A stretch of DNA of 64,000 nucleotides, from the NCBI GenBank assembly GCA_001556125.1, contig LSIG01000212.1, forward strand, positions 58,707-122,706, given 5' to 3'. The position numbers and the translations under genes were made by a program. This stretch comes from Rhizobiales bacterium CCH10-E5. GTDB lineage: Bacteria > Pseudomonadota > Alphaproteobacteria > Rhizobiales > Beijerinckiaceae. This document shows, one piece after another, positions 9,103 through 17,375 of the stretch; the stretch's first letter is position 1, and each line of letters opens with the position of its first letter. The notes under the pieces were generated by a model that was not told where the DNA came from, searched no databases, and saw nothing but the letters and a program-made list of their open reading frames with translations.

Positions 9103-9413
9103 TGCAACGGCGAATAGGCGACGGGCGTCAGAATGCGCGAGTTCTGGATGTCGATCAGCCCGTCGACGCGCTTGAGATAGTCCTGCCAGCGCGGGTCGGC
9201 CAGCATCGTCTTGCGCTTGGCGGCGCGCTCGTCGAGGCTGTTGTAGCTCCACAGCGCGACGACATGGTTGAGCTCGCCGATCTCCGTGGTGAAATAGGCG
9301 ATGAAGGTGCCCAGATGCTCCTTCTGCAGCGGCAGCCCGTACTCGCCATAGAGCTTCACGAACTCGGCCAGCTTGCCGGCCTTGATCCGATAGTCGCGCT
9401 CTTCATAGATCAT
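9099..9413 (-). CDS. NIPSNAP family protein
   Basis: Small protein of 104 aa made of a single NIPSNAP-type dimeric alpha-beta barrel domain. It starts MIYEERDYRIKAGK and contains the typical LNHVVALWSYNSLDERAAKR segment. The function of bacterial members is poorly known; they recur in catabolic operons next to transporters and dehydrogenases. Here it lies 54 bp downstream of the TRAP large permease gene and is coupled by an ATGA overlap to the hydrolase gene. Confidence 0.85.
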   Translation of the reverse strand: MIYEERDYRIKAGKLAEFVKLYGEYGLPLQKEHLGTFIAYFTTEIGELNHVVALWSYNSLDERAAKRKTMLADPRWQDYLKRVDGLIDIQNSRILTPVAYSPLQ

Positions 9414-9467
9414 CGTCTGTCTCGCTCTCGCTTCGCCGCCGTCACCAGCGGAGTGGTCCCACGGCCA

Positions 9468-10781
9468 TCAGCCATACATGACCTTGGGCAGCCACGTAGC
9501 CAGCGCCGGGAAGAACAGCAGCAGGCCGAGCACCACGAGCTGACACAGGATGAAGGGTATCACGCCCCAATACATGTCCTGCAGCCGGATGCTCGGCGGC
9601 GCGATCGCCCGCAAATAGAAGATCGACGGCGACATCGGCGGCGTCAGATAGCTCGTCTGCAGCATCACCAGCAGCACGACCGCGAACCAGAGCGGGTCGA
9701 TGCCGAAGCCCTTCACCAGCGGGATCGCGATCGGCACGATGATCAGGATGATCGAGATCGAATCCACCAGGAAGCCGAGGATGAAGGCGACGAAGAGGAT
9801 GACCGCGATCACGGACCAGGGCGACAATCCGAAGGCGTCGAGGATGCCTTTGGTGGCGGCCATCCCGCCAGAGGCGAAGAAGACACCGGAGAACATCCCG
9901 CCCGCGAGCACGATCGCGAGGATCATCGCGGTCAGCGAGACCGTCTGCTTGCAGGCCTGGAACAGCAGGGACCATGTCAGGCGCCGATAGAGGATGGCGA
10001 GCAGAATGACGCCGAAGGAACCGCAGGCGGCCGCTTCCGTCGGTGTCGCCAGCCCCATGAACAGCGTGCCGAGCACGGTGAAGATCAGGAAGGCGGGCGG
10101 CACGAGCGCGCTCAGCGTGAAGCGGATCTTCTCGGCCAGGCCGCGCGGATCGGGTTCGGGATCCGGAGGGGCGAGATGCGGCCTCGCCGCGCAGGCGATG
10201 AGGATGTAGGCGATGAACAGGCCCGACATGAGCAGGCCCGGGAACAGGATTCCAGCCAGAAGATCGCCGATCGGCAGCGTCGCGATCGGCGCCAGCACGA
10301 CCACGGGAACCGAGGGCGGGATGATCGTGCCCAGCGACCCGCCGGCGCAGATCGTGCCCGAAATCAGCTTGTTGTCGTAATGGCGCTTCATCATCGCCGG
10401 AATGGCGAGCATGCCGACCAGCGTCTCGGTCGCGCCGACGACGCCGCTGGCCGCCGCGAAGATGGTGCACATCAGCAGCGCCGCGATCGCCAGCCCGCCC
10501 GGCAGCCGCCGCGTCCACATGTAGAGCGCGTCGAACAGGCGCTCGGCGATGCCGGCCCGCTCGAGGATCGAGCCCATGAAGATGAAGAGCGGGATCGCGC
10601 CGAGAACGTAATTGGTCGCGATGTCGTCGATCCGCTGCGCGAACTGGTGCACCAGCGTGCCGCCGAAACGCATCAGGCCGAAGCCGAGCGCCGCGATCAT
10701 CATCGAGAAGGCGACGGGGAAGCCAAGGAAGATCAGCCCCAGCAGGGCCGGGAACATCCACAGGACGGTCTGGGAGGTCAT
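9468..10781 (-). CDS. dctM: TRAP transporter large permease (DctM)
   Basis: Large membrane subunit of a tripartite ATP-independent periplasmic transporter, 437 aa, about twelve hydrophobic segments. Family features include GFPVAFSMM near the N-terminus, the GATETLVGMLAIPAMM and GGSLGTIIPPSVP motifs and the C-terminal YLTPPMSPSIFYLR. Start 10781 (MTSQTVLW) overlaps the stop of the small permease gene in an ATGA. It carries the ion-coupled translocation of an organic acid delivered by DctP. Confidence 0.92.
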   Translation of the reverse strand: MTSQTVLWMFPALLGLIFLGFPVAFSMMIAALGFGLMRFGGTLVHQFAQRIDDIATNYVLGAIPLFIFMGSILERAGIAERLFDALYMWTRRLPGGLAIAALLMCTIFAAASGVVGATETLVGMLAIPAMMKRHYDNKLISGTICAGGSLGTIIPPSVPVVVLAPIATLPIGDLLAGILFPGLLMSGLFIAYILIACAARPHLAPPDPEPDPRGLAEKIRFTLSALVPPAFLIFTVLGTLFMGLATPTEAAACGSFGVILLAILYRRLTWSLLFQACKQTVSLTAMILAIVLAGGMFSGVFFASGGMAATKGILDAFGLSPWSVIAVILFVAFILGFLVDSISIILIIVPIAIPLVKGFGIDPLWFAVVLLVMLQTSYLTPPMSPSIFYLRAIAPPSIRLQDMYWGVIPFILCQLVVLGLLLFFPALATWLPKVMYG

Positions 10782-11290
10782 CGGGCCGGGCTTTCCGTCG
10801 TGCGGCCGAAGACGACCAGCAGATTTTCGATCGCCTTCGCGAAGCATTGCAGGGCGAACAGCGCAAATCCGATCACGTAGATCACGCGATAGGGCCAGAT
10901 CGGCGGGTTCCAGGCCGAAAGCCCCGTGCCCTCACCCGTCCGGTAGACGCTCGCCACATTGCCGACCAATGCGTTGGTCAGCCAGGCCAGCATCCCCGCC
11001 ATGATGAGGTAGCCGACCGCGTCGATGCCGGCGACGGCCCGGCGCGGCAGCACCTGATGAATGAAATCGACGTTCACGTGCTGGTCCATCAGCACGGCAT
11101 AGGACAGGCCGAGCAGGAAGATGGTGCCCATCATCATGTAGCTGAGCTCGAAGGCCCATTGCGTCGGCGCGGCGAAGGCGTAGCGGCTGACGACCTCGAA
11201 CACCATGGCCAGCACCAGCGGGACGACGACGAGCGCCCCCAAGCGCCCCGACCAGAGCGACAGCGCATTGATGAAACGGACGACGGGCAT
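10778..11290 (-). CDS. dctQ: TRAP transporter small permease (DctQ)
   Basis: Small membrane subunit of the TRAP transporter, 170 aa with four hydrophobic segments. The family pattern SRYAFAAPTQWAFELSYMMM (residues about 35-54) and DQHVNVDFIHQVLP are clear. It lies between the binding protein gene and the large permease gene, and its stop overlaps the start of the latter. Confidence 0.9.
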   Translation of the reverse strand: MPVVRFINALSLWSGRLGALVVVPLVLAMVFEVVSRYAFAAPTQWAFELSYMMMGTIFLLGLSYAVLMDQHVNVDFIHQVLPRRAVAGIDAVGYLIMAGMLAWLTNALVGNVASVYRTGEGTGLSAWNPPIWPYRVIYVIGFALFALQCFAKAIENLLVVFGRTTESPAR

Positions 11291-11309
11291 GGCAACCTCG
11301 CGCAGGAAG

Positions 11310-11346
11310 GCCCGTGGAGGCGACCGCGAGGGCCGACGCCACGGGC
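11310..11346 (-). terminator. Stem-loop between dctP and dctQM
   Basis: An 8-bp inverted repeat, GCCCGTGG (11310-11317) and CCACGGGC (11339-11346), fills the 62-bp gap after the binding protein gene. It may attenuate transcription or stabilise the upstream mRNA; there is no long T-run. Confidence 0.45.
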
Positions 11347-11352
11347 GGGAGG

Positions 11353-12411
11353 TCAGCGCGAGCCGACGGCGAAGCGGAATTCGCTCAGCGGCTTGACGCT
11401 CGCCATGAAGGCCTTCTGGCTTTCATAGGCCTTCTTGAACCAGGCATTCGACGCCGCCTGCTTCTCGGCCCACTCGCCGGACGCCTTGACCACGGCCGCG
11501 GTCAGGCTCGGCTCGACCTGGATCACCTCGATATTGCTCGCCTTGATCTGCTTGTAGGCGTCGAGATCGCTCTTGGCGTAGCCGAGATAGGTGTCGAGCA
11601 CCGTCAGGCGGCCGGCCAGTTCGAGCAGCTGCTTGTCCTTGTCGCCGATCTTGGCCCAGGTCGCGTTGTTGAAGATGCAGTCATGCGCACCCGACGGCGC
11701 ATGCAGGCCCGGCATGATGATGTATTTGGCGACCTTGTGGAAACCTTCCGACAGGTTGCTGCCCGGCCCGCCCCACTCGATCGCGTCGACGACCTTGCGC
11801 TCGAGCGCGCTGAACACTTCCGAACCCGGCAGGACGACCGTCGAGGCGCCGAGCATCGGCGCGATCTCGGCCCAGGAGGAGGAGGTGCGCAGCTTGAGGC
11901 CCTTCATGTCCTCCACGGTGCGGATCGGCTTGTGGGAATGCATGAAGAACTCGGTCTCCAGCACGCCGCAGGGGAAGGCGACGACGTCGAACTTCTCCTT
12001 GCGCCACTGCTTCCAGAGGTCGGCCCCGCCGCCATTGTAGAGCCACATCATCATCTCTTCCGGGTTCGGCCCCGCCGACCAGCCGGAGAAGATGGCGCCC
12101 GTGCGGTCGACCGCCCAGTCATAGCCCGGCCAGGCATGGCCCATATCGGCGACGCCCTTCTGCACGGTCTCGGTAACCTTCAGCGCCGGGCCGAGCGCAC
12201 CGGCCGGGAAGACGTTGATCTTGATCCGCCCCTCGGTCATGCGCTCCACATTCTCGGCATACTTCTTGGCGCCGATGTCGAGCCAGTGCCCGCCCGCCCA
12301 GGGCGTCGCCATGTTGAGTTCCATCTTGTTCTGCGCCAGCGCGCCCTGCGAACCCAGCACGAGGCTGGCGGCGGTGGCGATCATGGCGGCGATGGTCTTG
12401 AATCCGGTCAT
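11353..12411 (-). CDS. dctP: TRAP transporter substrate-binding protein (DctP)
   Basis: Periplasmic binding protein of 352 aa. The signal peptide covers residues 1-26 (cleavage after SQGALA). The mature protein has the DctP-fold segments MATPWAGGHW, the conserved Arg region GLKLRTSSSWAE used to clamp a carboxylate, and IEWGGPGSN, close to the monocarboxylate/2-oxoacid-binding subgroup. It is the first gene of the nine-gene minus-strand operon, preceded by a long regulatory region. The ligand is probably an organic acid that the downstream enzymes degrade. Confidence 0.9.
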   Translation of the reverse strand: MTGFKTIAAMIATAASLVLGSQGALAQNKMELNMATPWAGGHWLDIGAKKYAENVERMTEGRIKINVFPAGALGPALKVTETVQKGVADMGHAWPGYDWAVDRTGAIFSGWSAGPNPEEMMMWLYNGGGADLWKQWRKEKFDVVAFPCGVLETEFFMHSHKPIRTVEDMKGLKLRTSSSWAEIAPMLGASTVVLPGSEVFSALERKVVDAIEWGGPGSNLSEGFHKVAKYIIMPGLHAPSGAHDCIFNNATWAKIGDKDKQLLELAGRLTVLDTYLGYAKSDLDAYKQIKASNIEVIQVEPSLTAAVVKASGEWAEKQAASNAWFKKAYESQKAFMASVKPLSEFRFAVGSR

Positions 12412-12805
12412 GGTGTGGCCTTTCCCTCTGTTGTGATGTTGGTCGTTTCACAGGCAACCGAGGCCTGCCGCACCGACCGGCCTTGATGGCCCGTACCGGC
12501 ACGAGAACGCTGTCTTCGTCACAGGCAGGCGCTCTCCGGCGCTCCGCCTCTCGTTCGGCCGCCTCCTCAGCCGGCCTGACGTCCTGCCCCGGCCGAACAG
12601 GCCAGAGGGCGAAGCAACTCATATATTGCCGGGCACCAACAGGCTCCGGCTGTGGGACTGGCAGACGCAAGGATTACGCCAACCACCCTGCGAGACCCCC
12701 TCCAGAAAGGGATCATCGCCAGCTTCATCGAAATGACCGTTGGCCGCCAGCCGCCGGTCACGCCGATGCGTCATATATCAACACGCAGCCCAACCCGCCG
12801 CAAGA

Positions 12806-12819
12806 TTGATCCAGATCAA
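12806..12819. promoter_or_regulatory. FNR/FixK/Anr-type binding site
   Basis: TTGATCCAGATCAA fits the consensus TTGAT-N4-ATCAA at every fixed position. Such sites bind CRP/FNR regulators that respond to low oxygen (FNR, FixK, Anr). It lies 213 bp upstream of the cfa start codon and 394 bp from dctP, so cfa is the closer target. A chance match cannot be excluded. Confidence 0.7.
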
Positions 12820-12839
12820 AGTCGGGAATGGTCTTGTTG

Positions 12840-13008
12840 TGCGCCGCGAGACGAGAGGTGAGATCGCACCGGCTCTGCGTCTGGGCGGGTTGCCAAGCCG
12901 ACAGGGCGTCGGCAGACAGGACGCTGCGCCGCGAGACGAGAGGTGAGATCGCACCGGCTCTGCGTCTGGGCGGGTTGCCAAGCCGACAGGGCGTCGGCAG
13001 ACAGGACG
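12840..13008 (+). repeat. Two direct copies of an 84-bp sequence
   Basis: Positions 12840-12923 and 12925-13008 are identical over 84 bases, a tandem duplication with an 85-bp period. Each copy carries a hairpin with arms GCCGAC and GTCGGC. The second copy ends 24 bp before the cfa start codon, so the duplication lengthens the cfa leader. Confidence 0.95.
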
Positions 13009-13032
13009 AAGGCATCGGTGCGGTGGGGCAGC

Positions 13033-14334
13033 ATGGATACCGGGCAGAAGCGTCTTGCAGCCTTGCGGCATCTCCTGGCGCAGGCGCATGAGAAACTGGG
13101 GCTGAAGCTCGGCTTCCGGCTCTGGGATGGCAGCGTCGTCCCGGCGACATGGCCACGAGACGGGCTCGCCATCGCGATCCGCGACCCCGGCGCCGTTGCG
13201 GCCCTGATCCGCAAGCCGAAGCTCGACACGCTGCTGAACCTGCACGTGACCGACCGCATCGCGCTGGAAAACGGCTCGGTCTTCGATCTCGCCGCCGCAC
13301 GCCCCGAAGGCAAGATCGGCCGGCTGGCGCGCACCATCCCGAAGAGCGCCGTTTTCGACGTCCTGCGCCGCTTCCTCTTCGCGCCGGGCGCGGCCCCGGA
13401 CGCGGTCGACCACAAGCGCGGCGACGAGATCGCCCGCGACGGCGCGCCGGCGACCAACAAGGCCAACATCGCCTATCATTACGACGTCTCGAACGCCTTC
13501 TACCGGCTCTTTCTCGACGCCGAGATGGTCTACACCTGCGCCTACTTCACCGAGGACCATGGCGATCTCGACCGCGCCCAGCGCGACAAGCTCGACATGA
13601 TCTGTCGCAAACTTCGCCTGAAGCCCGGCGACCGCCTGCTCGACATCGGCTGCGGCTGGGGCGCGCTGGTCTGCCATGCCGCGCAGCATTACGGCGTCGA
13701 GGCCCATGGCGTGACGCTCGCCGAGGAGCAGCTGGCTCTGGCCCGCGAGAAGGTCGAGCGACTCGGCCTGCAGGGGCGCGTGACGCTACACCTCAAGGAC
13801 TTTACCCAGATGGAGGGCGAGTTCGACAAGATCTCGTCGATCGGCATGTTCGAGCATGTCGGCATCCGCAACCACCCCACTTACTTCAAGGCGGTGAACC
13901 GGCTGCTGAAGCCGCGCGGGCTCTATCTGCATCACAGCATTTCACGCCGCGCCAAGAAGACCGACAAGGCTTTCAACAAGATGCCGGCCGAGTACCGCGC
14001 GCTGGTGCGCTACATCTTCCCCGGCGGGGAACTCGACCATCTCGGCATGTCGATCGCCAATCTCGAGCGCCATGGCTTCGAGATCCACGACGTCGAAGGC
14101 TGGCGCGAGCACTACCAGCGCACGACACGGCTCTGGTGGGAGCGGCTGCAGGCCAACCGCGCTGAGGCCGAGGCGGAGATCGGGCCGGAGCGCACGAGGA
14201 TGTGGCTGCTCTACCTTGCGGGCTGCTCGCTCGCCTTCGAGCGCGGTGGCGCTCTCGTCAACCAGACGCTGGCCTCGAAGCGCCGCAAGGGCGCCTCGGG
14301 CCTGCCGCTGACGCGGACGGATCTGTATCGCTAG
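13033..14334 (+). CDS. cfa: Cyclopropane-fatty-acyl-phospholipid synthase
   Basis: SAM-dependent enzyme of 433 aa that adds a methylene group across double bonds of membrane phospholipid acyl chains. The N-terminal lipid-binding region covers residues about 1-140. The catalytic domain shows YHYDVSNAFYRLFLD, YTCAYF, the SAM loop LLDIGCGWGALV and SSIGMFEHVG, with HHSISR further on. The start at 13033 (MDTGQKRL) lies just beyond the direct repeats; the frame is open to 12943 but that extension is made of repeat sequence. An FNR/FixK-type box upstream suggests control by oxygen or stationary-phase conditions. Confidence 0.93.
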   Translation: MDTGQKRLAALRHLLAQAHEKLGLKLGFRLWDGSVVPATWPRDGLAIAIRDPGAVAALIRKPKLDTLLNLHVTDRIALENGSVFDLAAARPEGKIGRLARTIPKSAVFDVLRRFLFAPGAAPDAVDHKRGDEIARDGAPATNKANIAYHYDVSNAFYRLFLDAEMVYTCAYFTEDHGDLDRAQRDKLDMICRKLRLKPGDRLLDIGCGWGALVCHAAQHYGVEAHGVTLAEEQLALAREKVERLGLQGRVTLHLKDFTQMEGEFDKISSIGMFEHVGIRNHPTYFKAVNRLLKPRGLYLHHSISRRAKKTDKAFNKMPAEYRALVRYIFPGGELDHLGMSIANLERHGFEIHDVEGWREHYQRTTRLWWERLQANRAEAEAEIGPERTRMWLLYLAGCSLAFERGGALVNQTLASKRRKGASGLPLTRTDLYR

Positions 14335-14393
14335 AGGCGCCCCCGGACGTTGCTCGGGCTCGACCCGGGCTTCGCCCGAAAACGGCGCCCGGC

Positions 14394-14711
14394 CTACTTC
14401 TTTACGAACAGGTCGAGCTTCCCGTAATGCTCGGCGAGAAGGTAGTAGAAGGTCAGGCGCGACTTGGTCTTGTCGGCCTTCATGTGCTCGCAGATCGCCT
14501 TCAGCGAGGCGTCGAGATCCGCGGATTTGAGGCCCAGTTTCTTCTTCAGGAAGTTCTCGCGGACGCGCTCCAGCTCGGCGGCGTCGGAACAGGCGACGTA
14601 GCGGGTGTCGGGCTTGCTCATCACCAGTGCGTAGGACTTCGCCATGCCGGCGAAGGCCGCCTCATTGAGCGGCTTCTTGGCGAATTTCTTGACGTCGGCC
14701 AGATGGTCCAT
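14394..14711 (-). CDS. DUF2853 family protein
   Basis: Small acidic/basic helical protein of 105 aa with no signal peptide. The order of conserved segments (DVKKFAKK, VACSDAAELERVRENFLKKKLGL and the C-terminal YYLLAEHYGKLDLF) matches what I know as DUF2853, whose function is not established. The start at 14711 has an AGGGG ribosome binding site; an open extension reaches 14822. It is convergent with cfa, from which it is separated by 59 bp containing a GC-rich hairpin. Confidence 0.75.
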   Translation of the reverse strand: MDHLADVKKFAKKPLNEAAFAGMAKSYALVMSKPDTRYVACSDAAELERVRENFLKKKLGLKSADLDASLKAICEHMKADKTKSRLTFYYLLAEHYGKLDLFVKK

Positions 14712-14943
14712 CGTGAGCCCCTCTTGCTCCGAGCGGCGCCGCGCCCGGTTGTTGCTGTAGCGCGACCAAACGTTAACGCGGATTAACGCGCTGTCGATAG
14801 GCACAGGCCCGCACGGGCGCATTTTTGACCCAGCGCAACATTCGGCCGGGATGCATCAGAAGGATGGCACCTGCGCGCCGCTGGCGCTTGAGGCAGGACC
14901 TCCGGAATGCTGCGATGCAACATCGACCGGAGACGAGATCACG

Positions 14944-15891
14944 ATGAAGCCCACCCTCCTCATGGCCCCGAAGATGCCGGCCGCGCTGGTGGCGCGGCTG
15001 CAGCAGGACTACACCGTGCTGGGTCCGATGGAGCGGCCCGTTCCCGAGGCCCTGCCGCCGGGCGCGCAGGCCGCACGCGTGCTTCTGACCGTCGGTGGCT
15101 GGCGCACGGACGCGGCCCTGATCGACGCCCTGCCGCAACTGGGGCTGATCGCCTGCTACGGCACGGGCATTGAAGGCGTCGATCAGGCACATGCCAAGTC
15201 CCGCGGCATCCTCCTCAGCAACGCGGCCGACGCCAATGCCGACGCGGTGGCGGAATTCGCCATTGGCCTGATGCTCGCCAGCGTCCGCCAGATCGGCAAG
15301 GGTGACCGCTTCATTCGCGCCGGGCGCTGGCAGGGCAACGCCATCGAGCGCATGCCGATCGTGCCCGGGCTCCGCAGACGTCGGCTCGGCATCTATGGGC
15401 TGGGTGCCATCGGTGGCCGCATCGCGACGATCGCCGCGGCACTGGGCATGGAGATCGCCTATCACAACCGCTCGCGGCGCCCCGACCTGCCCTATCGCTA
15501 TGAGGACAGCCTCGTCGGGCTCGCGGAATGGTCTGATGTGCTGATGGTCGCGGTGCGCGCCAGCGCCGAGAACCGCCATGCCGTGAATGCGGAGGTCCTG
15601 AAGGCGCTCGGGCCGCAGGGCCATCTGATCAACATCTCGCGGGGCATCGCCGTGGACGAGGAGGCACTCTGCGGCACGCTGGAACAGGGCATCATCGCAG
15701 GCGCCGGACTCGACGTCTTCGAGGCGGAGCCGCATGTGCCGGACCGTCTCAAGGCCCTCGACGACGCCGTGCTGACGCCGCACATCGCCGCCATGGCCGA
15801 CAGCGCCCAGGCGGCCCAGCAGGCGCTCCTACTGCGCAATCTCGAGGCCTTCTTCTCGGGGCAGCCATTGCCCTCGGGCGTGCCGCTCTAG
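14944..15891 (+). CDS. 2-hydroxyacid dehydrogenase (glyoxylate/hydroxypyruvate reductase-like)
   Basis: NAD(P)-dependent D-2-hydroxyacid dehydrogenase, 315 aa. The nucleotide loop is YGLGAIGGR near residue 150, with basic residues after the second strand (HNRSRR) that favour NADPH. Catalytic residues are Arg in NISRGIAVDE, Glu in DVFEAEPHVP and His in LTPHIAA. The start at 14944 has GGAGA nine bases upstream. The gene stands alone between divergent DUF2853 and convergent L,D-transpeptidase genes. Likely role: reduction of glyoxylate or hydroxypyruvate; not provable from sequence. Confidence 0.87.
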   Translation: MKPTLLMAPKMPAALVARLQQDYTVLGPMERPVPEALPPGAQAARVLLTVGGWRTDAALIDALPQLGLIACYGTGIEGVDQAHAKSRGILLSNAADANADAVAEFAIGLMLASVRQIGKGDRFIRAGRWQGNAIERMPIVPGLRRRRLGIYGLGAIGGRIATIAAALGMEIAYHNRSRRPDLPYRYEDSLVGLAEWSDVLMVAVRASAENRHAVNAEVLKALGPQGHLINISRGIAVDEEALCGTLEQGIIAGAGLDVFEAEPHVPDRLKALDDAVLTPHIAAMADSAQAAQQALLLRNLEAFFSGQPLPSGVPL

Positions 15892-15894
15892 CAG

Positions 15895-16425
15895 CTAGGG
15901 CAGCACGACGACCGGCGTCCCCATGCGGACGCGCTCGTACAGATCGGCGACATCGTGGTTGTGCATGCGGAAGCAGCCATAGGAGGCAGCCGTGCCGATC
16001 GTGCCCGGCATATTCGTGCCGTGGATCGCGTATTCGCCGCCCGGCCCGAGCCCGATCACACGCGCCCCCATCGGGTTGCGCGGCGAGCCGCCGGGAATGA
16101 CGTCCGGCAGGCGCGGATTGTCGCGCCTCACCGAGGCCGGCGGCGACCAGGCCGGATCGACCTGCATCTCCTCGACGTATTTGACGCCCTGCCACTGCTT
16201 GCCGGCCTTGCCGACGGCGATGGTGTAGCGGATCGCCTCGCCCGGCGCGGTCACCAGATAGAGCCTTCGCTCGCCGGTGCGGATCACGATCGTGCCGGGG
16301 CGATAGCGCGGGTCGGGCGCCTGCACGACCTCGCGGGCCTCGCCGGCGCCGGCCGATGCCGCCCAGACCGGCAGGGCGACCACCGCAGCCAGAACCGTCT
16401 CCATCGCGGCGCGCCTCGACATCAT
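15895..16425 (-). CDS. L,D-transpeptidase (YkuD domain)
   Basis: Exported enzyme of 176 aa that forms 3-3 peptidoglycan cross-links or anchors proteins to peptidoglycan. The N-terminus MMSRRAAMETVLAAVVALP has a twin-arginine-like signal, with cleavage near ASAGAGEA. The YkuD catalytic site is intact: HGTN, then SYGCFRM with the nucleophile Cys near residue 154, and the substrate loop GSPRNPMG before it. There is no separate peptidoglycan-binding domain. Its stop is 3 bp from that of the convergent dehydrogenase. Confidence 0.92.
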   Translation of the reverse strand: MMSRRAAMETVLAAVVALPVWAASAGAGEAREVVQAPDPRYRPGTIVIRTGERRLYLVTAPGEAIRYTIAVGKAGKQWQGVKYVEEMQVDPAWSPPASVRRDNPRLPDVIPGGSPRNPMGARVIGLGPGGEYAIHGTNMPGTIGTAASYGCFRMHNHDVADLYERVRMGTPVVVLP

Positions 16426-16541
16426 TGTTCGCTCCCTCCCGAAAATCCGGGTGGAAGGCTGCGACCGCAGGGCTGAATCGGCGGTTGAACGATATGGTGA
16501 AGGCTGGATTCAGGATGAATCGTCGCTAAACCGCGGCAGCT

Positions 16542-17375
16542 TCAGGCAGCGGGACTGACGCGATGCTGCTGCGGCAGCAGAAAGGGCAGCCCCGGCACGG
16601 GCGCCCGGCTCAGCGAGAGATCGACCTTGAACACCTGCCGCAGCAGCGCGTCGTCCAGCGTCTTCGCGGGGACGCCCTGCGTAATGATCCGTCCCTGGTC
16701 CATCACCACCAGATGGTCGGCGTAGGTCACGGCGAGGTTGAGATCGTGCAGCACGATCAGCACCGCGACGCCGCGTGATGCGACGGCCCGCGCCATGTCG
16801 AGCAAGGCGAGCTGGTGGCAGAGGTCGAGACTGGCGATCGGCTCGTCGAGGAACAGCGCCTGCCGGCTCGCGACGCTGCGCCCTGCCTCGATCTGGCAGA
16901 GCACGCGGGCGAACTGCACGCGCTGCTGCTCGCCGCCGGAGAGGGTCTGATAGGCCCGCCCCGCCAGATCCAGCACGCCTGCGGCCGCGAGGCTCTCGCC
17001 GACCAGCGCGTCGCGCCGCTGTCGCGTCATCGCCCGGCCGATGCCGTCGACCCCGAGGCTCGCGACCTCGTAGACGCTGAATGGGAAGACGAGCCGCGCA
17101 TGCTGGGCCATGACTGCCCGCTGGCAGGCCAGCCGCCAGGCGGGGATGGCGGCCAGCGCCTGCCCTTCGATGCGGACCTCGCCGCCGGAGGGCTTGGCTT
17201 CCCCCGTGATCAGCTTGAGCAGGGTCGACTTTCCAGCGCCGTTGGGCCCGATCAGGATCGTCGTCGTCCCGGGCGCCAGCTCCAGCGAGGCCTCGCGCAC
17301 AAGGTCGCGCCCGCCGGCCCGGAAGCTCACGCTGCGGGCCTCGATAAAGCTCTCTTTGGCAGCGGTCTCAGCCAT
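16542..17375 (-). CDS. hmuV: Heme ABC transporter ATP-binding protein
   Basis: ATPase of the heme importer, 277 aa. Walker A is GPNGAGKST, the signature LSGGEQQR and Walker B ALFLDEPIASLD; LHDLNLA contains the switch His. The start at 17375 (MAETAAKES) overlaps the permease gene by 8 bp; a longer in-frame extension runs against that gene and is rejected. It is the last gene of the hmuTUV operon. Confidence 0.92.
   Translation of the reverse strand: MAETAAKESFIEARSVSFRAGGRDLVREASLELAPGTTTILIGPNGAGKSTLLKLITGEAKPSGGEVRIEGQALAAIPAWRLACQRAVMAQHARLVFPFSVYEVASLGVDGIGRAMTRQRRDALVGESLAAAGVLDLAGRAYQTLSGGEQQRVQFARVLCQIEAGRSVASRQALFLDEPIASLDLCHQLALLDMARAVASRGVAVLIVLHDLNLAVTYADHLVVMDQGRIITQGVPAKTLDDALLRQVFKVDLSLSRAPVPGLPFLLPQQHRVSPAA

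Larger units (their letters stand above)
12412..13032. other. Intergenic region between dctP and cfa
   Basis: This 621-bp divergent region holds no convincing gene. It contains a perfect FNR/FixK-type box (12806-12819) and two copies of an 84-bp direct repeat (12840-13008). Two TCATATAT sequences occur near 12617 and 12772. Promoters for dctP on the minus strand and cfa on the plus strand must lie here. Confidence 0.7.

Noticed and set aside
14341..14393. GC-rich hairpin after cfa considered as an intrinsic terminator
   Set aside because: TCGGGC/GCCCGA arms exist but there is no T-run; it more resembles a dispersed palindromic repeat and is left unannotated.
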